DNA of 15,678 bases from Candidatus Pacearchaeota archaeon (GCA_016186375.1 JACPLS010000109.1:1-15678), one strand, 5' to 3'. Counted from the first letter of the stretch, positions 6,197 to 12,407 are shown. Notes: generated by a model from the letters alone, not told the origin. Made by a program: numbers and translations.

Positions 6197-7048
6197 ATGG
6201 GATTTGGAGAGGTTTTTGGGAAGAGTTGGAAAGAATATAAGGACAACTTTTGGTCAATATTTATATTTATGAGTATTTTTATCCTAATTCCTAGCTTATT
6301 TGTGTTGGTTGTTAATTTTTCTCTAATTGGAAATTATCCAAGCCTGCAAAACATCAATCTTAATCCGATTGTTAAATCAACAGAAGTATTAGGTAAAACA
6401 GAGATTTATTATTATATTTTGATGGGTCTTTTAACTTTAACTACAATCTTTTTGCCTATGGTTGCATCTGCAGGAATATTAAAAAATTCTTTAATTAAAG
6501 AGAGATATACCTTTAGGGAATTGAAAAAAGAAGGGATAGTTTCTCTAGGAAGGTTTTTGTTAATTAGCATTGTAATATTATTTTTTCTATTATGCTTGTT
6601 TTTATTGGGAATGCTTTTCTTATTTATTCTCCCTGGCCTAGTATCTATTGTATTATTATTTTTACTTCTTGTTATTGCAGTGATATTCATTGTTTATTGG
6701 ATATTTGGCCCATATGTCTTATTTGATGAAAAGAAAGGAGTTTTTAAGTCTCTTAGAAAAAGTATGGAAATAGTTAAAGGGAGATGGTGGAAAACTTTAG
6801 GATATACAATTGTTTTAATTCTAATTATGATTGGCATTAGCATAGCTAGTTCTCTAATATCATTACCAGGAATTTTAGTTTATATGATTTACATTTTTGG
6901 TGGAAAACCAGTAAGTTCAGGAATTTTTATATTTTTGTCGTTATCAGATGCTATTGCAAATTTTGTTGGAAGTTTATTAATCGTTCCTCTTAGTACTTTA
7001 TTTTTTAAGAATTTATATCTTAAAGTGAAGAAAAACAAGAAATATTGA
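6197..7048 (+). CDS. Polytopic membrane protein, glycerophosphoryl-diester-phosphodiesterase membrane-domain-like
   Basis: This 283-residue protein has about six membrane segments (near residues 18-40, 72-95, 115-140, 142-168, 199-222 and 247-270). The N-terminal FGKSWKEYKDNFWSIF, and the central FGPYVLFDEKKGVFKSLRKSMEIVKGRWWKTLGY loop between membrane segments, are typical of the GPDPase membrane-domain family. That family is widespread in bacteria and archaea as a stand-alone integral membrane protein. No phosphodiesterase catalytic domain is present, so an enzymatic role should not be assumed. The ATG at 6197 is preceded by TTTAAATAG about 25 bp upstream, fitting a leaderless mRNA. It is separated by 117 bp from aIF1A, which has its own TATA box. 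Precise function is unknown. Confidence 0.8.
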   Translation: MGFGEVFGKSWKEYKDNFWSIFIFMSIFILIPSLFVLVVNFSLIGNYPSLQNINLNPIVKSTEVLGKTEIYYYILMGLLTLTTIFLPMVASAGILKNSLIKERYTFRELKKEGIVSLGRFLLISIVILFFLLCLFLLGMLFLFILPGLVSIVLLFLLLVIAVIFIVYWIFGPYVLFDEKKGVFKSLRKSMEIVKGRWWKTLGYTIVLILIMIGISIASSLISLPGILVYMIYIFGGKPVSSGIFIFLSLSDAIANFVGSLLIVPLSTLFFKNLYLKVKKNKKY

Positions 7049-7165
7049 TATCTTAAATTCTGATTGTTAAATTAGTATTTAACCTAATTTATTTGTATTT
7101 ATTTCCAAAACCTATTACAGGAGAATTATCTATAGGTTTAAAAAAGAGGATTTCCAGATGTTTAA

Positions 7166-7555
7166 ATGAATAAGGAAGTGCAAAAGAATAGTAAAGATAC
7201 AGGAGAATATGGAGAGTTTGAAGAAGTTTTGGAGGATGGTATGATTAAAGCTCCCTTAGAGGGAGAGGTTCCAATCAGAGTAAAAATGCCTCGAAAAGGT
7301 GAATTAATAGGTATGATTGTGCAGAGGTTTGGAGGTAACAGGATGGAGGTTCTAGGAACTGATGGGAAAAAGAGAAATTGCCGAGTACCTGGGAGATTTA
7401 AAAGAAGCATGTGGTTGAGACCAAGAGATATAGTTCTCATTGTACCATGGCAAGATGATAATGAAAAAGGGGATATTGTGTTTCATTATCATTCTTCAGC
7501 TATCAATCAACTTAGAAAAAAAGGACTTTTAAACACGTTAAAATCGGATTTTTAG
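7166..7555 (+). CDS. eif1a: Translation initiation factor aIF1A
   Basis: This 129-residue protein carries the S1-like OB fold of IF1/eIF1A. IRVKMPRKGELIGMIVQRFGGNRMEVLGTDGKKRNCRVPGRFKRSMWLRPRDIVLIVPWQ is the diagnostic core, and GDIVFHYHSSAINQLRKKG is the helical C-terminal part. The N-terminal tail of about 35 residues is acidic and probably flexible, slightly longer than usual. The factor binds the 30S A site during start-codon selection. ATG 7166 is chosen because TTTAAAAA (7137-7144) lies about 25 bp upstream; a three-codon ORF at 7158 precedes it and is probably irrelevant. An unknown 85-aa gene follows after 6 bp, so the two are likely co-transcribed. Confidence 0.94.
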   Translation: MNKEVQKNSKDTGEYGEFEEVLEDGMIKAPLEGEVPIRVKMPRKGELIGMIVQRFGGNRMEVLGTDGKKRNCRVPGRFKRSMWLRPRDIVLIVPWQDDNEKGDIVFHYHSSAINQLRKKGLLNTLKSDF

Positions 7556-7561
7556 AAAATC

Positions 7562-7819
7562 ATGGAAGGAAACGATGTTGAAGTTCTAAAATGGAATGGA
7601 AAAGTAAGTTTAGAAAAAGAAGTTGTTAAAGTTTGTTTTGATGGACAAGATGAGATTAATTTCATTAATGATGGAAATTATTGTTTTCAGCTTAAAATGA
7701 TGATTGAAGCAGGAAGCATGAAATACGCGAAATCAAACTTGGAAGGAAATTTGGAGCATTATCTTCACCGTAAGTATAAGAGATATTTTGTTGTTAATAT
7801 AACGGAAATTGAGTTATAA
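7562..7819 (+). CDS. Small hypothetical protein co-transcribed with aIF1A
   Basis: This 85-residue protein starts 6 bp after the aIF1A stop. I do not recognise it. It appears to have N-terminal strands (VEVLKWNGKVSLEKEVVKVCFDG), a helix with two Met and Lys-rich turns (FQLKMMIEAGSMKYAKSNLEGNLEHYLHRKYKRY) and a final strand (FVVNITEIEL). The basic HRKYKRYF patch could contact RNA, which would suit a neighbour of a translation factor, but this is guesswork. No membrane segment or zinc motif is present. The tight spacing and reasonable amino-acid balance argue that it is real. Confidence 0.65.
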   Translation: MEGNDVEVLKWNGKVSLEKEVVKVCFDGQDEINFINDGNYCFQLKMMIEAGSMKYAKSNLEGNLEHYLHRKYKRYFVVNITEIEL

Positions 7820-7889
7820 AGATGGCGTACAGAAGTGTCCACTATATTTTATTGGTGATTTGAAAAGTGTCTGATATATTAAAAATATG

Positions 7890-8423
7890 TTAGCGATTTG
7901 GAAAGATGTCATCACTTGTTCCAAACTCTTTATCTGGTCCGGCACTCTTTAGTTCATAAGACTGCCCATCTGATGAAACCTTATAGTAAAAAGGCTTAAG
8001 AAAATGGTCACTTCCAAAAATAGTGTATCCAGCATTAGTTGCTTCCTCAAGTGTTAAAGGATAGTAGCCATATTTCTGTTTGTATAATTCCAAAGCACCA
8101 GCATCTTGTGTTAATATTTGCTGACTTGCATTTATCTTAAGTTCACTAAATGGTCCAGTTTCAGACACAAAACCAAAATAGAATAAAGAACCATATAATA
8201 AAATTGTAAAGAGTATTCCTGCAACTCCCAATACTATTCCAGCTATTGAAAGGCCTCTACCTCCCAACTTTTCCTTTTTTATTTGTCTGAGTGCAAGAAT
8301 TCCAAATATTATTGCTAAAACCCCCAACAAAACTCCAACTAGGGGAATAAACGCAACTAAACCCAGAACCAAACTTGTAATTGCTAAACCTGCTGTGTGT
8401 TGTTTAGTCTTTCCCTTATTCAT
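7890..8423 (-). CDS. DUF4190-like membrane domain fused to a GspG-like pseudopilin globular domain
   Basis: This is a 177-residue protein. Residues about 10-92 form two to three membrane helices with the DUF4190 pattern: HTAGLAITSLVLGLVAFIPL, GVLAIIFGILALRQIKKEK and GRGLSIAGIVLGVAGILFTI. Residues about 105-177 match the globular part of the major type II secretion pseudopilin GspG. The end of the long helix and the YYP turn are seen in ALELYKQKYGYYPLTLEEA, and the calcium-loop-like end in YELKSAGPDKEFGTSDDIF. There is no prepilin cleavage site, so it cannot be processed into a pilus; the membrane domain replaces the pilin stalk as anchor. The GspG-like part would face outside (inference). The ATG at 8423 is preceded by a perfect palindrome, ACTATTTAAATAGT (8441-8454), that includes the TATA box. 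It converges with the aIF1A operon. Confidence 0.8.
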   Translation of the reverse strand: MNKGKTKQHTAGLAITSLVLGLVAFIPLVGVLLGVLAIIFGILALRQIKKEKLGGRGLSIAGIVLGVAGILFTILLYGSLFYFGFVSETGPFSELKINASQQILTQDAGALELYKQKYGYYPLTLEEATNAGYTIFGSDHFLKPFYYKVSSDGQSYELKSAGPDKEFGTSDDIFPNR

Positions 8424-8440
8424 AATAATACCAAGAACCT

Positions 8441-8454
8441 ACTATTTAAATAGT
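8441..8454 (-). promoter_or_regulatory. Palindromic TATA box of the DUF4190/GspG fusion gene
   Basis: ACTATTTAAATAGT is a perfect 14-bp palindrome whose ATTTAAAT core is about 21-28 bp upstream of the ATG at 8423. The position fits a leaderless promoter. The dyad could also serve as an operator. Confidence 0.45.
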
Positions 8455-8521
8455 TTATTATAAATAATGTAATAACTTTTGTAACAAGAACTATAATAAA
8501 AAGTATAACAAAAAGCGTCAC

Positions 8522-8562
8522 ACATCTTATAAATATACTACTACAAAAAGGGCAGTATATTA
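8522..8562 (+). repeat. 40-bp element copy A (left inverted repeat of the S51/Lrp/KamA block)
   Basis: This 41-bp sequence matches the reverse complement of 11626-11666 at 35 of 41 positions without gaps. That includes an identical CTACTAC and the run AAAAGGGCAGTATATTA. It also has an internal dyad, AATATACT (8532-8539) with AGTATATT (8554-8561). A TATA-like TATAAATA opens the element. Weaker copies make up the palindrome at 9291-9355. Confidence 0.75.
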
Positions 8563-8588
8563 CAAATCAAATTTTGGTGAATAACAAA

Positions 8589-8597
8589 TTTTATAAT
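8589..8597 (+). promoter_or_regulatory. TATA box that decides the S51 peptidase start
   Basis: TTTTATAAT is centred about 26 bp before ATG 8619, the standard distance for a leaderless archaeal transcript. It lies inside the longer frame that would begin at TTG 8574, which makes that upstream start unlikely. Confidence 0.5.
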
Positions 8598-8618
8598 CCA
8601 TACAGTTCTCATTCAGTT

Positions 8619-9293
8619 ATGAAGTTATTCTTATCTGGAGGAGGAAGTGGAGAGGATTCTATAGAATTAGATAGGTTGTTTGTTTCTATGTTGGATAAAT
8701 CAAAACCTCTGTTATACATACCAATAGCAATAGATACAAAGAAACACCCCTATCCAAATTGCTTAAAATGGTTAAAATCAACATTTGAACAGTTGGGAAT
8801 AAAGAGATTTGAAATGTGGACAGAAAAAGAGTTAATGAACTTTAATAAGAAAGATTTAGAGACGTTCAGTGAAGTATATATTGGGGGAGGTAATACTTTC
8901 AAACTTCTTAAAAATTTGAGAGAGTTTAACTTTCTTGATTCTTTAAAAAATTTGGCGAAAAAAGACATTCCAATTTATGGTGGAAGTGCGGGAGCCATAA
9001 TTCTAACTAGAACAATCATTCCTGCCCTAAGTGCAGACCCGAATGAAGCAGGATTAAAAGAATTTGATGCATTAAACTTAGTTAACAATTTTGATATTTT
9101 TGCTCATTATGAAAGAAGTCAAGATAAAACTATTCTTGAATACATGAAAAAATATGATTTGAAGAAAGTTATTGGCATACCAGAAAACTGCGGCCTTTTT
9201 GTTACTAAAGATAAAATTCAAGTTATTGGTCCTGGCTCCGCATTTACATTTAACAAAGAAAAGAAAGAAATGAAACCTAATTCATACATTTAA
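8619..9293 (+). CDS. Peptidase family S51 protein (PepE/cyanophycinase-like)
   Basis: From ATG 8619 this is 224 residues, close to E. coli dipeptidase E (229). MKLFLSGGGS is the typical family N-terminus, so the in-frame TTG at 8574, which would add 15 residues, is rejected. Features are IGGGNTFKLL (88-97) and the nucleophile elbow GGSAG with Ser123. Asp140 and His163 are spaced roughly like Ser120/Asp135/His157 of PepE, and IPENCGLFV corresponds to the conserved IPE turn. S51 enzymes are cytosolic serine peptidases acting on Asp-X dipeptides, or on cyanophycin in the related branch. The neighbours, a double Lrp regulator and a KamA-like aminomutase, suggest a role in amino-acid or dipeptide turnover (inference). 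Its stop codon forms the first bases of a 65-bp palindrome. Confidence 0.87.
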   Translation: MKLFLSGGGSGEDSIELDRLFVSMLDKSKPLLYIPIAIDTKKHPYPNCLKWLKSTFEQLGIKRFEMWTEKELMNFNKKDLETFSEVYIGGGNTFKLLKNLREFNFLDSLKNLAKKDIPIYGGSAGAIILTRTIIPALSADPNEAGLKEFDALNLVNNFDIFAHYERSQDKTILEYMKKYDLKKVIGIPENCGLFVTKDKIQVIGPGSAFTFNKEKKEMKPNSYI

Positions 9294-9355
9294 TATAGTG
9301 CTATTTTTAGAGCAACATATTATAAATATGTTGCTACGTTTGTAGCACTATATTA
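9291..9355. repeat. 65-bp nested palindrome (element copies D and B head to head), likely bidirectional terminator
   Basis: Outer arms TAATATAGTGCTA (9291-9303) and TAGCACTATATTA (9343-9355) are perfect over 13 bp. Inner arms AGCAACATATT (9311-9321) and AATATGTTGCT (9325-9335) are perfect over 11 bp around ATA. Two 7-nt unpaired segments (9304-9310, 9336-9342) separate the stems symmetrically. It spans the gap between the convergent S51 and Lrp genes and overlaps both stop codons (9291-9293 and 9348-9350). Each half is a copy of the 40-bp element: the left half on the minus strand is 30/40 identical, without gaps, to the copy at 11626-11666. As RNA it would fold into a long hairpin from either direction. 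Confidence 0.8.
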
Positions 9356-10331
9356 AACTTACTTTATCAGGATAAAAGTCGATACCATAATCTTCTATAA
9401 TTTGGATTAGCTCATAACTTTCTATTAAACTGAATTTACTTCTAAGTTCAATAATAAACTTTTGTAGTTCTTTGGCATCTTTTGGTTGTATCTCTATGTC
9501 CAGATTCCATTTTCCTAAAAGTTTAGTGCTGGCTAATATTCCTGCTTTATTCTGTATAAATTCTAATAATTCTTTTTCTTGATCAATCTTGGAATGATCA
9601 TATTTAATAAATATCTTATAAGATAATCTGTCAAAATGTTTGAAGTCAACCATCATTTTATATCCAGCAATTATACCTAACTTCTCCAAATTTTTAATAC
9701 GATTTTTTACTGTGTTTCTTGTCAAGTTTACTTTTCTTCCTATCTCTTCGTAAGATAGTCTAGAATTAGATTTAATGGCAGTTAGTATGTGTTCATCAGT
9801 TTTGTCTATCTCAATAAATGTATCCTTCTTAAAAAGAGAGATCTTACGACGTTTAACTTTTTTATCTAAAAAGTACCCATAGTCATAAAGAACAAGTTCT
9901 AATAAAGGAAATATTTCATAACTATAAATTATTTTCTTATTCTTACTTAAAATATGATTAAATACTATATCAAAATCATTGGCGTGCTGAGCCCAGATAT
10001 CAACGATAATATCAAATGATCCCGAAACAAAAGCAACCCAGAAGGTTGGATACTGTTCAAATAAATGCTTTACAAATTTTGAGTATTCCTCTTCCGACAC
10101 GTTTTTTAATTTAATATGAACTCTAAATAATGAATGACCTAATTTCCCAAGCTCTACTAGGGTAAAGAAAGAATATATTGTTTTTTGCATCGTAAGCTTA
10201 TTTATTCTGTAATCTGCAACCTGCTTACTAATAAGGGCGTTTTTAGCTATTTCAGACAAAGAAGCATTAGAATTTATGTCTAACATCTCCAATATCCTTC
10301 TATCTTTCAAATCAATCTTAATGTTTTCCAT
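9348..10331 (-). CDS. Tandem-duplicated Lrp/AsnC-family transcriptional regulator
   Basis: This 327-residue protein consists of two complete Lrp/AsnC units. Unit 1 has an HTH at about 6-58 (LKDRRILEMLDINSNASLSEIAKNALISKQVADYRINKL) and a RAM ligand domain to about 155. Unit 2 has an HTH at about 176-222 (DKTDEHILTAIKSNSRLSYEEIGRKVNLTRNTVKNRIKNLEKLGIIAGY) and a second RAM domain to about 315. Ordinary Lrp proteins are about 150-165 residues and work as dimers, so this fusion packs a dimer into one chain. Lrp/AsnC proteins sense amino acids. It diverges from the KamA-like gene across 94 bp holding a TATA box for each (about 10353-10363 minus, about 10395-10406 plus), which makes kamA the obvious target and lysine or a related amino acid the possible ligand (inference). 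Its stop is inside the 65-bp palindrome. Confidence 0.88.
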   Translation of the reverse strand: MENIKIDLKDRRILEMLDINSNASLSEIAKNALISKQVADYRINKLTMQKTIYSFFTLVELGKLGHSLFRVHIKLKNVSEEEYSKFVKHLFEQYPTFWVAFVSGSFDIIVDIWAQHANDFDIVFNHILSKNKKIIYSYEIFPLLELVLYDYGYFLDKKVKRRKISLFKKDTFIEIDKTDEHILTAIKSNSRLSYEEIGRKVNLTRNTVKNRIKNLEKLGIIAGYKMMVDFKHFDRLSYKIFIKYDHSKIDQEKELLEFIQNKAGILASTKLLGKWNLDIEIQPKDAKELQKFIIELRSKFSLIESYELIQIIEDYGIDFYPDKVSLI

Positions 10332-10425
10332 TATTTGATAAGTGTCATCTATATTATTTAAATCTTGCCGTTTGTCAAAGTATTTACTAATAAGTTTTAT
10401 TTAAGGTAACTTCACTCGCAATCTT
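10332..10425. promoter_or_regulatory. Divergent promoter region between double-Lrp and KamA-like genes
   Basis: ATTATTTAAAT (10353-10363) lies 22-32 bp before the Lrp ATG on the minus strand. TTTTATTTAAGG (10395-10406) lies 20-31 bp before the KamA ATG on the plus strand. Two similar AT-rich words on the plus strand, TATTTGATAAGT (10332-10343) and TATTTACTAATAAGT (near 10381-10395), flank the region and could be operator half-sites, but the match is imperfect. Confidence 0.5.
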
Positions 10426-11628
10426 ATGAAGATAGCTAATAGGAAAGAATCTGGCAAAGACTGGTATAGTTGGAGCTGGCAACAACAGAATGCAATAAGA
10501 GATGTTAGAGATCTTAAGGATCAGTTCACACAACTTCCGCCTTCCTTCTTAGATGATCTTCACGCTAGATCTGGTGATAAGCTAAAAGTCCAACTCACCC
10601 CATATATGCTAGAACAGATACCTGCTTCATTAACGCAAAAAGAATTAGAAAAGAACGCATGGTTTCTTCAATTCTTCCCATTAGGAGACATTTATACACA
10701 AGGACCAGATGCTTATAATGGAACAGATAATTGGGAGAATGGACCTGAATTTCCAACAAGTAATCTACATCACAAATATACGAATCGCGCAGTGGTCAGA
10801 TTTAGAAACTGTCTAGCTTACTGCAATTTTTGCTTTGAAGCTTTAGGAACATTAGAAAAAGATCCTTCTCCCTTAAAAACATTTAAATGGAATGACTGGC
10901 AGAAATCTCTAGATTACTTAGCTCAAAATCCCAATATTGAGGAAGTTATTCTTAGTGGAGGAGAACCATTACTTTTGGCTGACTCTAAGCTTGAAAACAT
11001 ATTAAGAGACATAAGTCAAATAAAAGATTCTGATGGAAAGCCTAAAATTAGATTCAAAAGAATTCATACTAGAGTCATGACCCATAATCCTTACAGAGTA
11101 ACTGATGATTTGGTAAGAATTCTAGCAGATTACAAGGTAAATGAAATTGCTCTTCATGTAGCTCATCCAAGCGAAATTACAAATGATGTTATTGATGCTA
11201 TAGGAAAAATAAGAGAAGGAGCTGGCAGATATGCTCCACTTATAGCAACGCATACACCATTACTAAATGGCCTAAATGATAATGCCGATAATCTATGGGA
11301 ATTATTCGGTAAATTATTTGAGAATAATATCAAACCTTATTACCTTCTTCATACAATGCCCCACACACCTTATGCTAATCAACAGAGGGTATCTGTAAGG
11401 GATGGAGTAAAGCTCATGAAACAATTAAAGAGACATAAATCAAATATTGCTATTCCCGAGTATGTGATAGTTCATTATGATGGAAAGCAGACTGTTCCTT
11501 TAGAATTAGGTGGAACTCCAGAATTTCAATATGCTCAAGATCCAAAAGGAAATCCGATTATTAAATTCATAAACTGGAAAGGAAACTGGGTTGAATATCC
11601 CGATACACAAGATACAATCATTTCGTAA
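10426..11628 (+). CDS. KamA-family radical SAM protein (lysine 2,3-aminomutase-like)
   Basis: At 400 residues this is near the usual KamA length (about 416 in Clostridium). QLTPYMLEQIP and LHHKYTNRAVVRFRNCLAYCNFC carry the radical-SAM cluster Cys129-x3-Cys133-x2-Cys136. ILSGGEPLLL (176-184) is the SAM-binding GGE region. ATHTPLLNGLNDNADNLWELF and IKPYYLLHTMPHTPY follow the KamA barrel order. Lys354 in YDGKQTVPL sits where the PLP Schiff-base Lys of KamA lies. The family moves the alpha-amino group to the beta carbon of an amino acid, using SAM, a 4Fe-4S cluster and PLP. In lysine enzymes two Asp residues bind the side-chain amine (in YQCD and VVDAP); here the aligned places read LLHT and YVIV, so the substrate may not be lysine. 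It is divergent from the double-Lrp gene. The stop overlaps repeat copy C. Confidence 0.85.
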   Translation: MKIANRKESGKDWYSWSWQQQNAIRDVRDLKDQFTQLPPSFLDDLHARSGDKLKVQLTPYMLEQIPASLTQKELEKNAWFLQFFPLGDIYTQGPDAYNGTDNWENGPEFPTSNLHHKYTNRAVVRFRNCLAYCNFCFEALGTLEKDPSPLKTFKWNDWQKSLDYLAQNPNIEEVILSGGEPLLLADSKLENILRDISQIKDSDGKPKIRFKRIHTRVMTHNPYRVTDDLVRILADYKVNEIALHVAHPSEITNDVIDAIGKIREGAGRYAPLIATHTPLLNGLNDNADNLWELFGKLFENNIKPYYLLHTMPHTPYANQQRVSVRDGVKLMKQLKRHKSNIAIPEYVIVHYDGKQTVPLELGGTPEFQYAQDPKGNPIIKFINWKGNWVEYPDTQDTIIS

Positions 11629-11666
11629 TATACTGCCCTTTTCGTAGTAGCATGTTATAAAGATGT
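11626..11666 (-). repeat. 40-bp element copy C (right inverted repeat of the block)
   Basis: Read on the minus strand, this matches 8522-8562 at 35/41 positions, with identical ACATCT, CTACTAC and AAAAGGGCAGTATATTA words. It begins at the stop codon of the KamA-like gene. A TATA-like TTTATAA lies at its outer end. Together with copy A it bounds the S51/Lrp/KamA segment. Confidence 0.75.
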
Positions 11667-11745
11667 CGGACATTTTGTCTTCTATCTTATTTTTGGCTAT
11701 AGCTTCAAGCTCGTTTGAAGTTAAATTTTTGAGTAATGGTAAAGT
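11655..11745 (-). pseudogene. Possible coding remnant on the minus strand
   Basis: Outside the KamA gene, the minus strand reads TLPLLKNLTSNELEAIAKNK and then IEDKMSDIF without a stop and without a start codon at its head (a TAA precedes it at 11746-11748). The composition looks like an amphipathic helical protein rather than random AT-rich DNA. The frame then enters repeat copy C and runs on antisense to KamA. It could be the scar of a gene interrupted when the block arrived, or chance. I do not recognise it. Confidence 0.2.
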
Positions 11746-11753
11746 TTATAAAT
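11745..11753 (+). promoter_or_regulatory. TATA box of the AbrB/PIN operon
   Basis: TTTATAAAT lies 21-29 bp before ATG 11774, the standard distance for leaderless archaeal mRNA. A small hairpin, CTTCAA-n6-TTGAAG (11703-11720), lies upstream, followed by TTAAATTTTT, and may end the KamA transcript. Confidence 0.5.
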
Positions 11754-11773
11754 AATGGAGTGGATAGATATTT

Positions 11774-12031
11774 ATGGAAAAAATAGTCTCTTTTGACAAA
11801 CAAGGAAGATTATACATCCCTGAAGATATAAGGAGATTTATGCAGTTTAAGACATTAGTATTAAGAATCTATGGTAAATCTCTTGTTATTGAACCAATCG
11901 AAGATGATCCAATTGAGGCTTTAAGTAAGCTTGGAAAAGAAAAACTAAAAAGAAAATCAATTGAGACTCTAAAGAAGGAAGCCAGAGAGGAGATAGAAAA
12001 GTATGCACTCAAAAAAATACGCAGATTCTGA
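11774..12031 (+). CDS. AbrB-type antitoxin (VapB-like)
   Basis: This is an 85-residue protein. Residues 1-46 are a swapped-hairpin AbrB DNA-binding domain (VSFDKQGRLYIPEDIRRFMQF, then LVLRIYGKSLVIEPI), with the GRLYIP turn typical of the family. Residues 50-85 are a Lys/Glu-rich helical tail (EALSKLGKEKLKRKSIETLKKEAREEIEKYALKKIRRF), which in such antitoxins wraps the toxin. It is the first gene of a two-gene operon: its last 29 bp overlap the start of the PIN-domain gene in another frame, as is common for toxin-antitoxin pairs. Autorepression at the 11745 promoter region is likely by analogy. Confidence 0.82.
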   Translation: MEKIVSFDKQGRLYIPEDIRRFMQFKTLVLRIYGKSLVIEPIEDDPIEALSKLGKEKLKRKSIETLKKEAREEIEKYALKKIRRF

Positions 12032-12407
12032 TTTTTTCTTGGCTTTATTGAAAGACTCTGATTGGTTGAAAGAAAGGGCAAAAAAAGTTTATGAAAAAAA
12101 TAAAGATTCTATTTGCATTTCTCCTTTTACGGTTGTGGAGTTGATGATTGTTTGTATTCGGGAAGGCATCCCTATTAAAGAAACTTTATTTCAAATATCT
12201 AGAATTGCTGAATTGACTTTTATTAAGTGGGATTTATTTTTTAAGGCTATTGAATATATTGAACAGGGAGCAACTATTTTTGATTCTTTGCTTATGGCAC
12301 TTGCTAAAGAAAGTGAAGTAGCTTTTTCTGAGGAAAGCGAGATAATTGGTTCTGATAAAATATATGAAAAGTTTGGGTTTAAAATAATTGATTTAAAGAA
12401 AAAATAG
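12003..12407 (+). CDS. PIN-domain ribonuclease toxin (VapC-like)
   Basis: This 134-residue PIN-domain protein opens MHSKKYADSDFFLALLKDSDWL. The acidic catalytic set is visible as Asp8 (YADSD, in place of the usual LDTN), Glu46 (FTVVELM), Asp94 (GATIFDSLLMALAKE) and Asp118 (IIGSDKIYEKFGF). The last two segments match the VapC pattern, where the protein ends in a core strand such as FKIIDL. VapC toxins cut tRNA or rRNA and are held inactive by their partner. The start ATG lies within the antitoxin gene (29-bp overlap), implying translational coupling. Nothing is missing from the active site, so the toxin is probably functional. Confidence 0.85.
   Translation: MHSKKYADSDFFLALLKDSDWLKERAKKVYEKNKDSICISPFTVVELMIVCIREGIPIKETLFQISRIAELTFIKWDLFFKAIEYIEQGATIFDSLLMALAKESEVAFSEESEIIGSDKIYEKFGFKIIDLKKK

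Noticed and set aside
6063..6257. Minus-strand ORF of 64 codons
   Set aside because: It overlaps the start of the plus-strand membrane-protein gene and its promoter, and has no promoter or recognisable sequence of its own.
7840..7912. Loose AAGTGTC-like repeats (three imperfect copies)
   Set aside because: Matches are short and imperfect, and the last copy is in the coding end of the DUF4190/GspG gene. Likely chance in AT-rich DNA.
8574..8618. TTG/GTG start for the S51 peptidase
   Set aside because: The 15 extra residues do not resemble the family, whose proteins begin MKLFLSGG-like. A TATA box lies inside this stretch at the right distance for ATG 8619.
8522..11666. Block as an insertion sequence with terminal inverted repeats
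   Set aside because: No transposase, integrase or recombinase is encoded inside and no target-site duplication is visible outside the repeats. I kept it only as a repeat-bounded block of unknown mobility.
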